64,000 bases of DNA from Emiliania huxleyi CCMP1516 (taxonomy: Eukaryota > Haptophyta > Isochrysidales > Noelaerhabdaceae), in contig NW_005200784.1 of NCBI RefSeq assembly GCF_000372725.1, positions 880,994 through 944,993 of the forward strand. The letters run 5' to 3'. A program made the translations under genes and the position numbers. Below are positions 12,401-21,748 of this stretch, piece after piece. A model generated the notes under the pieces. It searched no databases. It had not been told where the DNA came from and saw only the letters and a program-made list of their open reading frames with translations. Within the stretch, counting starts at the first letter, position 1. Each line of letters starts with the position of its first letter.

Positions 12401-12559
12401 GCCAGAATTGCCGGTACCCGCCCCACGGGTCCTTCGCCCCCTCTCGCACTCCTTCTTCATAACCCCCACCCCAACCCTCCCTGCAACGCCACACACACAC
12501 AGCGTCTCGAGTCTGCTGTCTCTTCGCACAATCATGCAGAGAGGCCACGCTCCTCACTG
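9479..12559. other. Intergenic region without a convincing gene
   Basis: About 3 kb with only short overlapping frames on both strands, no recognised domain and no convincing splice chain. A fragment at 12249-12295 belongs to a dispersed repeat (see separate entry). Nothing else can be supported. Confidence 0.5.
12249..12295 (+). repeat. Dispersed repeat fragment shared with 58017-58055 and 62289-62330
   Basis: The block GGCACGGGACTGGCGCGCAC followed by TGGCACTAACACAGGTAC occurs here and near 62293; its first half also occurs near 58026 after CGCACAACACTG. In all three places it lies in intergenic or repeat-rich DNA. The element type is unknown. Confidence 0.75.
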
Positions 12560-15212
12560 CTACCGCAGCGGCTGGCTACGCTGGCCGGCCTCCTTCGCGA
12601 GGGAGGCCAGCAGCCCGGGGCTCAGCGCTGCCTCAGCCGGTGGGACCCAGCCCGGCTGCGCGTGCAGCGAGCCTGTGAGCGTCGCCTGTAGCTTCGGCAG
12701 CGTCGTGGCGCCTGCCGCCGGCACCCCGGAGGGCGGATAGTAGATATCAATGATGAGCGATACGCCAGGGCGCTGCGGCGTCGCATACGCCGAATGCCAT
12801 GGCGCAGGGCGCCGGCCCTGCCCACTGAGCCTCGCCGGATTTGGAGCAACTGCTGCCGCCGGGAGTAGCAAGCACTCCGCGCGCGGCAACGGCCGGAGGC
12901 TGCAGGCATCCCCCCCTTCCCATTTCCCCGAGTGGAACTCGGCCGTGCAGCCGTCGCTGTCGCCCACGGCCTTGATCACGAGCCGCGCCGCCAGCGGCCC
13001 CAGCTCCTTTGAGCACGTCGTCGCCTGCGCCGCGTCCGCGTGCGGAGAAGGCCCATACGTGACGGCGAGCTTGGCGCCTGCGGTGCGGAAGCCTGCACGC
13101 CCAAGCGCCGCGACGAGACGCCGGGTCGACCGCGGCACCATCTTCTGCGCCTTACGAAGGCGGCCGAAATAGTACGCAGGCCTGAAGATGGAGCTGGTGA
13201 AAAAGCCAGTGAAGGCCTCCGATATTCCCGGCGTAGAGCCGTTGCGGTACAAAGGTTGGCGGAGCAGGTCCGCCACCTCCAGCCGGCTGAGCTGGTACTC
13301 AGGCGCCAATCCGCACGTGAGAACCTCTGCATAGGACACGCCCTCGCGCCAGATGCGCTCTCGGGCGGCCAGACAGGGCAGCGTCTTGACGTATGAACGT
13401 CCGAGCTTGAGCTGCTTTGCAGTCAGAGCGGCCAGCGCGTCCTCAAACGGCGAACTCGCAAGATCTGGGACGCGCGAAGCGGCCCACCCTCCGCCGGAGA
13501 GGACAGAGCACGACCGGCCCATCCGGCAGTGCACGATGACCAGCTCTTGGTCGATCGTGTAGTCTTCAGGTAGGTGCGTTTCCACGTTGGCCATCAATTG
13601 GAGAAAGGACTTGACCTCAGCGCGGTGGGCCGCGCACACATCCTCGGAGTCGGAGTCGGAGCCGGAGTCGGAGTCGGACGCGGACTCGGACTCGGACTCG
13701 GACTCCGAGTCCGACTCCTCGTAGAAGCCTGACCATCGAGTGGTGCCCCGCCCCGTTGTCTCCCCCCCCTCCCCCTCGCCGTCTGCAAGCGACGGCAGCG
13801 GGGCTGGGGGTAGCGGCGGCGCCTCGCTCCGTCGCAGCAGCGGCAGCGGCGGCGCGCCGCTCAGCCGCACCCTCGCTGCCAAATCTGCAGGCGCGCCGCT
13901 CAGCTGCACCCTCGCCGCCAGGTCTGCAGCCGCCTCGGCAAGCACCTCGCTTGCCTCCGCCGTCGGCACCTCGCTCTCCTCCGGCAGCCCTGGCGCCGAC
14001 CCCTCCGGTTTCTCCTGCACCAAAGAAGCCGTTCCCGGCGCCTCTTGGCCTGCCTGCCAGAGGCGGCGTGTCGAAAGCGGACACGAATCCAGTGCTCGCC
14101 ATGCACGCTCACAAACTGCAGCCAAGTGCGCGGGGAAGGGCGCAGCCGGAAGCGCAGAGCGCAACTCCCGGTAAGCTTCAGCGTCAGCCGAGGCCTGCTC
14201 CAGCTCCACCACAAGCGCCGTCAGGTAGTCCGCCTCGAGGTGGTTTTGACGTGCTGTCACGGCCGCCTCGCAGTGGCGATCGAGAGCTGCTCGGATGACG
14301 AGCCGCAAGTCGGAGGCCGCTCGGCTGGTGAGCCGCTGGGAGTCGCTCTCCCTCAACTTCCTCCTCGGCAACCTCCTCCGCTTCCTCCGCAGCTCCGCCG
14401 CCGCTGCCTCCGCCGCATCGCTCTCCGGGTCCTCGTTGTCGAGCGCCGCGCAGAGACGCCGCAAGCGAGCATCCTCCTGCGCAGAGACGGCGCGCAGAGA
14501 CGCCTTTGTGTGTCGGAGTAGCACCTCTCGGCGTCTCGTCGAGACCTCGAGCAGCGCCTCGCGCGCGGCGCCCTGTGCGCCCCATCTGTGGATAGACCCC
14601 AAACCACGGCTCGCAACTCTGCTGTCCCGTAGCTCCGCCGCCGCTGCCTTCGCCGCATCGCTCATCGGATCTGCCGTCGTCTCCCGCTCGAGCGCTGCGA
14701 TGAGAGGCCGCAAGCGAGCCGCGTCCTGCTCCGCGGCGGCCTGGGCCTGGAGCCGGACCGCAGCCTGCTCCCGCGCGCACGCCTGCTCCCGCGCCTGCGC
14801 CGCCTTGTGCGCGTCCGCGCGCTCGTGCGCCTCCCCCGCCTCCCTCGCCCGCGCCTACGCAGCAAGGCGGCAAACTCCTCGGGCGACGCTCGAGCGCCGG
14901 GATGAGAGGCCGCAAGCGAGCCGCGGCCTGCTCCGCCACCGAAGGCCTCTTCCTGCACTCATGCCAACGCAGCGCCTCCATGGCGCCGCTAATCCTGCCC
15001 AAATATGGATACCGCCAAAGAGCATGCGCCGCATCATCCGCCGCTTTACTGGTTATATCATCATTGCGCAGAGTCTCGACGTGCAGCCGCATACGCCTTT
15101 CGACCTCTGCATCCAAGGGCGGCCCTCCGTCGCCCCCTCTTCCCATTGGAGCCGCACGATCATGCGAGGTCCTCCAATCTAAAAACTCGAATTGCTTCGA
15201 GTCGGCTCGCAC
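12560..15212 (-). CDS. Unrecognised large protein with coiled-coil N-terminus and acidic SE/SD-rich linker
   Basis: The main open exon runs from 14854 to the stop at 12560. It follows a TAG acceptor at 14855; an upstream exon (start at 15212, MRADSKQFEFLDWRTSHDRA) could join through a GC donor after SVAEQ. The N-terminal half is helical and charged with internal repeats of the form ARLRPLIAALE ... DAAKAAAAELR and RLRRLCAALD ... DAAEAAAAELR. Then comes a Pro/Ala region, an acidic run around 13630-13720 of alternating Ser with Glu/Asp, and a C-terminal globular part of about 370 aa (VKSFLQLMANVETHLPEDY ... GVSLIIDIYYPPSG). I do not recognise this domain. The gene may extend upstream to about 16.4 kb through the 15.2-16.1 kb exons. 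Confidence 0.5.
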
Positions 15213-15227
15213 CGAGACCGCTTGGGC

Positions 15228-16121
15228 TCAGGCGTCGCGGCGCGTGCGTCGCGCCATTGGCTTGACGCATTGCGCCCCGAGCTCTGGTCCGCCACCACCG
15301 CTGCCGTCCGGACGCTGAAAGAGGCACGCGCCGCAGCGGGCGATGGCGCCGCGGCGGGCGGCGGCAGCGCGGCGGGCGGCGGCGGCGCGGCGGGCGGCGG
15401 CGCCGCGGCAGGCGGCGGCGCCGCCGCGGCGCCGCTGGCGGGTGGCGGCGCCGCCGTGGGCCGCGGCGCCGCGGCGGACGGCGGCGCCGCGGCGGGCGGC
15501 TGTAGAGCGGCGGTGGGCGCAGCGGCGGCGGCGGCGCAGATGCACACCACAACGTTGGCGGCATTTATCAATAGATTGGCAAAGAGCTGCCGCGCAGCGC
15601 CAAGAACCTCGCCGGCTCCAACGCACTGCTGGTGCCACAGATACGCCAGGTGGTGAAGGCCTCCCTGAGCGCAAAGAACGAGGCGGTATCATGGCTGGGC
15701 AGGGCTCGAGCAGGAGAGGGGCAGCGCGCTGCATCTCGGCAGGCGCCTGCATCTCGGCCTGCTTCTGCGCGAGGATGGTAAGCATCGGCCGATTCTGCTG
15801 GTCCGCGTACGGCGAGGTCAACCGCGCCAGCTCGCGAAGCAGCTCGTCCAGCATCGGGAGCTGGAGTCTGAGCGCTGCGTCGTCCAGCTGGCCACGCAGC
15901 AACGAGAGCGGCGCCCTTGCGAGCAGCAGCAGCCTCTCGCAGAGGCGGCCGAGGTCGCTGTCGCCCACGGCCTCGGAGAGGACGCGCACAGCGCCCAACT
16001 CAGCCATGGCGCGAACAGCCAGAGGCCTCAGCTTCGCAAAAAAGACCCAAACCAACGAACGTCCCTTCACGACGCCAGAGGCGTTTGGCGCCAGAGGCGT
16101 TTGGCGCCGGGTTTTTTGCAT
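15228..16121 (-). CDS. Probable upstream exon(s): helical, ARM-like segment with Ala/Pro low complexity
   Basis: Minus-strand coding potential is visible in AVRAMAELGAVRVLSEAVG, LRLQLPMLDELLRELARL and HHLAYLWHQQCVGAGEVLG, which look like amphipathic helices of an ARM/HEAT-type solenoid. From about 15345 to 15540 the DNA is a long (CGG/GCC)-rich Ala-Pro tract. A TTTTTAG acceptor lies just before the start of the 12560-15212 gene, so this may be its 5' part or a separate gene. The exact exon structure cannot be settled by eye. Confidence 0.35.
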   Translation of the reverse strand: MQKTRRQTPLAPNASGVVKGRSLVWVFFAKLRPLAVRAMAELGAVRVLSEAVGDSDLGRLCERLLLLARAPLSLLRGQLDDAALRLQLPMLDELLRELARLTSPYADQQNRPMLTILAQKQAEMQAPAEMQRAAPLLLEPCPAMIPPRSLRSGRPSPPGVSVAPAVRWSRRGSWRCAAALCQSIDKCRQRCGVHLRRRRRCAHRRSTAARRGAAVRRGAAAHGGAATRQRRRGGAAACRGAAARRAAAARRAAAARRGAIARCGACLFQRPDGSGGGGPELGAQCVKPMARRTRRDA

Positions 16122-16135
16122 CAGGTCCAGCCTAA

Positions 16136-16440
16136 CTAACCCACCCCTAGATCACCCCAAGCACACCCAAAACCGGTCCAGTGTCCCACACAACGTATGA
16201 GGACCGGCATCGTCCGTGACACACGGACCGCAAAAAAGACCCGCGCTGCCAGCGCGGCAGCGCTCTCCCTCTGCGCCCTCCTACGTGCCACGGCAGGGTT
16301 GTAGCCGAGCAGCAGGGGCCTGCGAGCAGCAGAACAGGCCCTGACCTTGCAAAGGCCCTTCTTGTTGGGCCCGCAGGCCGGGCACCGCTTCCAGCCGGCC
16401 CACGGGCACGGCACGACACCGCACGCGCAATCTTCTGCTG
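16136..16440 (-). CDS. Short Cys-rich open segment, hypothetical exon
   Basis: The minus strand reads CPWAGWKRCPACGPNKKG then LCKVRAC, with cysteines spaced as in small zinc ribbons, followed by a basic/Ala-rich tail. It lies between the divergently arranged homeobox gene and the 12.5-16.1 kb gene and could be a 5' exon of the latter. No splice link is certain. Confidence 0.25.
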
Positions 16441-16714
16441 ATGTGATGCTGCGCTCGTAGCCGTGTCAAACTGGCGATTTGGTTGGACCTTGGACGCCTG
16501 AGGCTTGGCTGTGTCCGGGTGTGCATGAAAAACGAGAAAACAGCGCTTTCGGACCGGCCGAAGTCATGTATATCCACTATTTTGATTGTGTAATCAAGCG
16601 AGATTCGCCTCGAATAGGTCCAAAAATACTCGATGGGGGGCGGTGGAAGATGATCGATCGATCTGAGATCGAGCACCACGCTTCGCAGACCCTCTCTCTA
16701 GCGGCAAGATTAGC

Positions 16715-18171
16715 ATGGCGTCCGAGCAAGCGCTGCCCTCGCCGGAGCGGGGCAGAACAGTGAGGCCCCGTAGATGCCCGCGGCGCGCCCGCGGCGCGAG
16801 CCCGCCTCCACCTCTCCCGCCTCCTCTTCTCCCGCGGTGCGAGCCTGCCGGAAGCTGCGTGAGATTAACTGGCGATGAGCTGGCCCCAGCAAACATGCTC
16901 TCACTCAAACACGGCCACTGCACGCGCACCTGGAGACCGCGGGCGGGTCGGCGGTGGCAGACGGGCCCGGGGCGGGCCGGCGCGGCGCCGAGAGCGGCCT
17001 GGGGCCGGACACGGCAGGGCGGTTGGCCGAGCGGCTGCAAACATGGCAGAGAGGGGGGGGGGGGGGGGGGCTGCGGCCGGGGCTGAGGGTCCGCCGGGGC
17101 GGGGCGCCCCGTGATCCACCACGCTGCTCTCCACCACACGCCTCACCCCTTCCATGCCGCGCTCCCAGCACTGCATCGCTGTGCGCTCACACCCCGCCTC
17201 CCCCGCCCCCAGCCCAAGTTCAAGCGGTCCAAGATCTCGCGGCCGCAGCTGCTCGTCCTGACGCAGCATTTCGGTCCGCGCCGGCCCCGTTCGCCGCGCC
17301 ACACCGCACAGCACGCCGCGCCGCCCGCCGCGCCGCCCCAAGCTCCTCCACCCGCCCAGTCCCTCCACCCCCCCCGCCCCCCCCCGCAGAGTCGGACCCG
17401 CTGCCCTCGTTCGAGAAGCGGCAGGCGCTGGCGCAGCAGCTCGACATGACGCCGCGCTCGGTGCAGATTTGGTTCCAGAACCGACGCCAGCGTTTGCTCA
17501 AGCCGCAGCGCCAGGCGGAGGGCGCGGAGGCCTCGCAGCGCTTCGAGCCAGCGTCGGGCGACGACGCCGTCTCCGAGGCGGGCTCCTCCTCGTCGTCTTC
17601 GTCGCACAGCCTCTCCCAGCCCGACGGGGTGCGGCTGCCGCTGCGGCCGACGAGCGGCACGCAGTATCCGATGATGGCGGCGCACCTCGCCAGCTTACTC
17701 GGCTTGCGGGAGGGCATCAGCGGCGGGGGCGTCGTCTCTGCTCTCGCGCAGCTCGGTGCTGCGCAAGCGGCCTGCGCCGCCGCCGACGGCGGGCAGCCGC
17801 AGCACCCGGGCATGCCCCCGCGCGGCGACAACTTGAGCGCGGGCGCCGCGCTCCTGCTCGCCCACGCGCTGCAGCAGCAGCTCGCCGGCATGGCTGCCTC
17901 CCAGCCAGTGGTTGAGCCGCCGGCCGCTGTGCAGCGCATCGTCGCCGCGCGTCCAGCGGAGGCGGCCGGCGAGGGCGTGGACGGGCTGCTACTGCTCTCT
18001 GCGTGCGCCGACGCGCAGGTCCCGGCGTCGCCCTCCTCCTCCGCCTCCTCTACCGCCTCCGCCACCGCCTCCTCCGCCGCCTCCCCGGCCGCCTCCCCGG
18101 CCGCGTCTGCCCCGCCCGCCCCCACGGCGTCTAGCCCGCCGCCGGTGCAGCTAGTGCCGCTGACCGCTTGA
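16715..18171 (+). CDS. Homeodomain transcription factor
   Basis: Proposed CDS join(16715..16759,17213..17273,17390..18171), 295 aa. A 15-residue first exon ends at a GTGAGG donor. Exon 2 (after CCCCCAG) encodes KRSKISRPQLLVLTQHF, helix 1 of the homeodomain. A 116-bp intron (GTCCGC...CCGCAG) splits the codon for Glu. Exon 3 begins DPLPSFEKRQALAQQL and carries the recognition helix RSVQIWFQNRRQRLLKP. The joined homeodomain has the usual 60 residues with the invariant W-F-x-N-R, and sits very near the N-terminus. The remainder is Ser/Ala/Pro-rich with no second domain seen, probably an activation or disordered region. It is predicted to be a nuclear, sequence-specific DNA-binding protein; targets are unknown. 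Confidence 0.85.
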
Positions 18172-18951
18172 GGGCGCGGCCGCGACCCGGCTCGAGCGAG
18201 CTACAGCCGCTCGCCGGTCGTTCCCTGCCTCTGCTGACTCCCATGACTGCCGGCCATATTGGCACCGCATGTGTCCCCTGGTGAGAGCGTGGCGCGCTAT
18301 TGTGTTTCGAGTAGTCGCGCACCTAGGCGGGCCGCATGTCGCTCTGATGGGCATGTGCGAGCCCCGCGTCCGTGCTGCGCACGCGCCGTGTGTAGACCGA
18401 TACCCAGCCCTGCACCTCACGCTCCATAGCTTGTGCGTGGTGTATGTGTGGGGAGGGGTGGATGGATGATAGACGAGAGATTGGGGGCTTTCGGGCATCG
18501 GGTACTGGCACATGTGTCGCATGTCCTCACGCTCATGCGGTCATGTGTCATATCTCATGGTCTGTCTCCGTGCATTTGTTACGAGTTTACAAGAGCACCC
18601 GGCCGCGAGCTCTTGACGCATGACGGGGGCCGAGACACGTCACACGACGCTTCGATTGTTCGATAGGCTAGCCATAGACCCTCGCGCCTCGGCCAGCCGG
18701 AGGGTCCGCGGCCGGACCTGACGCCCTGACGGGGGCTCGGGGTACGGCGCGGCCTTCGCCGGTCGCGCTCGCGGGTCGTCGGACGTCGCTCGTCGGCACC
18801 GCGAGCTCGGGGCGGCCTGCGGCTCCGCGCGGCGGCGGGCAGCAAAGGGGCGCGCGCCCCCAAGACCGACCGATCCGCGAGTCCGAGGGAGAGCACGTAC
18901 TCAACAGATAAACAGACCTGGATTTCTCAGGAACATCCCAATCGCACCGGT
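18172..18951. other. Intergenic region between convergent genes
   Basis: This contains the 3' flanks of the homeobox gene (+) and the J-domain gene (-). There are no ORFs with recognisable content and no obvious repeat. Confidence 0.6.
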
Positions 18952-20184
18952 TCACACCTCCACGCCCAACCCCTCGCTCCCGTACCTCGGCAGCAACGGC
19001 TCGCGGTCCGGCTGCTGCCGCTGCGCCGCCCTAACAGGTATGTGGTCCGGAGGCGGCACGTCCCTGCCCCTCGGCTGGGGCGCGGCGGTGAGGACGCCGC
19101 ACACGCAGCAGCAGCAGCAAAAGTAGACCGCCGCCCCGGCGAGCGGCGGCGCGAGCAGCGGCGCCCACGAGGCGATTGCGCCGTCGAGCCTCAGACAGAG
19201 CGCGAGCAGAGGCCAGCCGAGCAGGGCGAGGCCGACGGCGCGCGCGGCGGCGGCGTGGCGCTGCTGGCCGTGCGAAGCGGCCGCGTGCGCGGCGGCCGCG
19301 CCCAGCCCGCCGAGCAGCAGCAGCCACGCCGGAGCGGAGAGCAGCAGCCACGAGCAGCGCAGTGCCCCGTCGAGCCGCGCCGCCGCGAGGGCGAGCTGGC
19401 TGCCGCGCAGCAGCGCCGCGCCGAGCTGGCTCGCGGCCCGACCCGCCTCGCCGGGCGAGCTCGAGGCGGCGAGCGCCCGCCGCAGCCGCGCCGCCGCCCG
19501 GGCTGCCTGCCACGCCGTGAGCGCGCCCGGCGGCAGCAGCGCCCTGCTCGGCGCCAGCCTGCCGCCGTCCACAGAGGCGCACGCGAGGCCGAGCGAGGCG
19601 GCGGCGGCGAGGAGGGCGGTGAGCAGGGCCGAGGGCGCGCCGCGGCCGGAGGCGTGCCGCCCCTCGCCCGCGCGCGCCGCGCGCGAGCTGCGCGCCGCGG
19701 TGTGCGCGCCGCAGGCGGAGGCGGCGAGCAGCAGCCAGAGTGGCGCGGCGAGGAGCGAGAGCGGCGCGTCGGTCGCGCCGCTCAGGCGGGCGAGGAGCAG
19801 GCCGAGCTGGGCGGCGGCGAGCAGCACCGCGGCCGACGCCACGCCGCAGAGCACCGCGAGCATCGAGACGGGCGCGAGCGGCGGCTTGCCGTCGCCGCCT
19901 CCGGCCGCGGCAAAGGCGAGGTAGCTCTCGAAGACCCGCAGGCCCTGCTCGCCGTACCGGTCGTAGATATGCCGCTTCTCGGCGGAGCCGAGGACGTCGT
20001 ACGCGCTCACGACCGCCTGGAAGCGGCCGGTCGCGCCGTCGTCGCCCGGGTTGCGGTCCGGGTGGTGGCGCAGCGACAGCTTTTTGTACGCACGCTTCAC
20101 CTCCTCGTGAGTTGCGTCGGTGCGTGGCAGCTCAAGCGTCTGGTAGAGGCGAAAGCGCTCGCCGTGGCGGCGCGCGTCGAGCAT
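18952..20184 (-). CDS. DnaJ (Hsp40) domain protein with multiple membrane segments
   Basis: Intronless, 410 aa, starting MLDARRHGERFRLYQTLEL. The J domain occupies about residues 13-80 and keeps the HPD motif (KLSLRHHPDRNPGDD) and the helix-IV end AEKRHIYDRYGEQGL. J domains stimulate the ATPase of Hsp70 partners. It is followed by at least six hydrophobic stretches (e.g. SMLAVLCGVASAAVLLAAA, LSLLAAPLWLLLAASACG, CSWLLLSAPAWLLLLGGLG, AAVYFCCCCCVCGVLTA), so this is a membrane J-protein, resembling the DnaJ plus TMEM185-type architecture. The 'CCCCC' cluster could be palmitoylated, as in cysteine-string proteins; that is an inference. The cytosolic tail is short and basic/acidic. Confidence 0.8.
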   Translation of the reverse strand: MLDARRHGERFRLYQTLELPRTDATHEEVKRAYKKLSLRHHPDRNPGDDGATGRFQAVVSAYDVLGSAEKRHIYDRYGEQGLRVFESYLAFAAAGGGDGKPPLAPVSMLAVLCGVASAAVLLAAAQLGLLLARLSGATDAPLSLLAAPLWLLLAASACGAHTAARSSRAARAGEGRHASGRGAPSALLTALLAAAASLGLACASVDGGRLAPSRALLPPGALTAWQAARAAARLRRALAASSSPGEAGRAASQLGAALLRGSQLALAAARLDGALRCSWLLLSAPAWLLLLGGLGAAAAHAAASHGQQRHAAAARAVGLALLGWPLLALCLRLDGAIASWAPLLAPPLAGAAVYFCCCCCVCGVLTAAPQPRGRDVPPPDHIPVRAAQRQQPDREPLLPRYGSEGLGVEV

Positions 20185-20273
20185 GAGGGGTGGTGCGGGA
20201 GAAGTGGTGGATGGACAACCAGAGGCCGCGCCAGAGGCGCGACTAAAGAATTTCCCCCGCCAATTGAGCACGG

Positions 20274-20375
20274 TGTCTGCTTTCCAAAATCCTGCTCGTG
20301 CAGGTGGGGACCCTGTCCTCCTCCCCCATCCCTCGTCTGGGTTTGTCTGTTTTCTTGCTTTCTTTCTGCTCCGGT
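20274..20375 (+). repeat. Dispersed repeat family 1, short internally deleted copy
   Basis: AATCCTGCTCGTGCAGGTGG then GGACCCTGTCC, followed directly by CATCCCTCGTCTGGGTTTGT and CTGTTTTCTTGCTTTC. These are the 5' and 3' parts of the family 1 element fused, as in the copies at 20614 and 25895. It lies in the 5' flank of the J-domain gene. Confidence 0.65.
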
Positions 20376-20613
20376 CGCTAGTCGAGAGAGATCGCCAGTG
20401 GAATAGGGAGTCCACCGTGCTGCGAGCCTGTCGCTGACGCTGTCCCTTGTCAGGAGCAGGAGAACTAGGAGAGCGCAACCAGTAGGAGGCCCGCGCCTGC
20501 CCCCGTGCCGCCGGGTGCAACCTGTCCTATACGAGAGAGGAATCCCTGGGACCCTGTCGTGTGGGTGAACCCTGCCCAGCCCCCCTCCGTGTCGATGCGC
20601 TCCCCACTCCCTT

Positions 20614-21110
20614 TCCCCTGTGTCCCTGATCGTCCTTACAAGATCCTGCTCGTGCAGGTGGGGACCCTGTCCTTCTCCCACCCCTCCGTTTGGCGTGCCC
20701 GTTTTATTTATTTATTTGCTCCGCTCGCACGAATTGAGCAGGGTGTCTGCTTTCTTTCTTTCTTTACATTGAGCAGAGGAGGAAGCGGGAGGAGGAGAAC
20801 GACGAGAGTGGGACGACCGCGAGGGTGGCATGAAGGTTGCAGCGAGAATCGGTCGGCGAGGGACTGCGAAGGGAGATAGAAAGAGGCAGACGACCAAGGG
20901 TTAGGGTGGGCGACGGCTAGCACCACACTCCTCTCCTTAAAATCCCTGTGTGGTGGCGGCGTGCCGTCCTCCCATCCCTCCCTTGGGTTCTCTCTGCTCT
21001 TTCTTTTCTTTTACATTGAGCGAGAAAAAAGAAGGTGAGCTTCGGGGCGCCGCTCTCTTCTCTCTGTAGTCATCCCTCCCTTGGGTTGTCTGTTTTCTTT
21101 CTTTCTTTCT
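20614..21110 (+). repeat. Dispersed repeat family 1, non-autonomous copy
   Basis: It starts with CCCCTGTGTCCCTGATCGTC, runs through a TTTATTTATTTA motif and ends with CCATCCCTCCCTTGGGTT plus a (CTTT)n tail. The 3' third (about 20770-20990) is homologous to the 3' end of the full-length copy at 62332-63565, including the former end of its ORF, while the middle of the ORF is missing. This looks like an internally deleted derivative. The same ends occur near 25895-26094 on the other strand. Confidence 0.75.
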
Positions 21111-21625
21111 TTCTCTCTGTAGTCCCCGTGCGTGTCATGTGGCAGTGCGAATTGTTCTTGTTCCGTGCGGGGGGAGAGAGATTTTAGGAAACCTCTCTTG
21201 CGGGGCGCGTGAGGTCCGCACCTTCGCGACGCCGACGAGTGCGTGTGCGCTGCGCGCCGAGATGGCGAAAAAACTCCTGAGGCGCTTGCGTCCAGGAGGG
21301 GAGGGAGCATGCGTAAGATCGACCGCGGCGTCCGAGGCGGCCCACATGGCGGCCGACCAGCTGATAAGGAGGCTCTTCTCTCTTACGACTGTGATTGCTT
21401 TGTGTCCAGCAGTCCGGACCTGGTGCTACGGCCGGTGACAGTGTGCCTCGTGTCGGCTCCCGAGCCAATCGTGTGCAACGTGTGTGCGTGTGGGCCCGTC
21501 CTCCATGCTGGGAGGTGTGTAAAGACTGACTGACTGACTGGACTGGCTACCCCGTGTGGCTTTTCTTCAATCGCTGTCGTGGGATAACTTGTCATGTGAG
21601 AGAGTGCGTTGTGTTCTTGGGGGCA

Positions 21626-21700
21626 CTTGGAGCACTTGGACCGTCATCAACCTCACATCCAGGGCCGGGGAGCTGAGAAGCCGCGCGACTTTCTCTTTCT
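21626..21700 (+). repeat. Dispersed repeat shared with 48822-48895
   Basis: GGCACTTGGAGCACTTGGA followed by GTCATCAACCTCACATCCAG, GGCCGGGGAGCTGAGAAG is repeated with few changes near 48826. Here it ends about 50 bp before the Nup85 start codon, so it contributes to that gene's 5' flank. Confidence 0.75.
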
Positions 21701-21748
21701 CGCCCAGCGGACGCGCTCCACATCGCGAGGCCTCTACTTATCGCCGAG

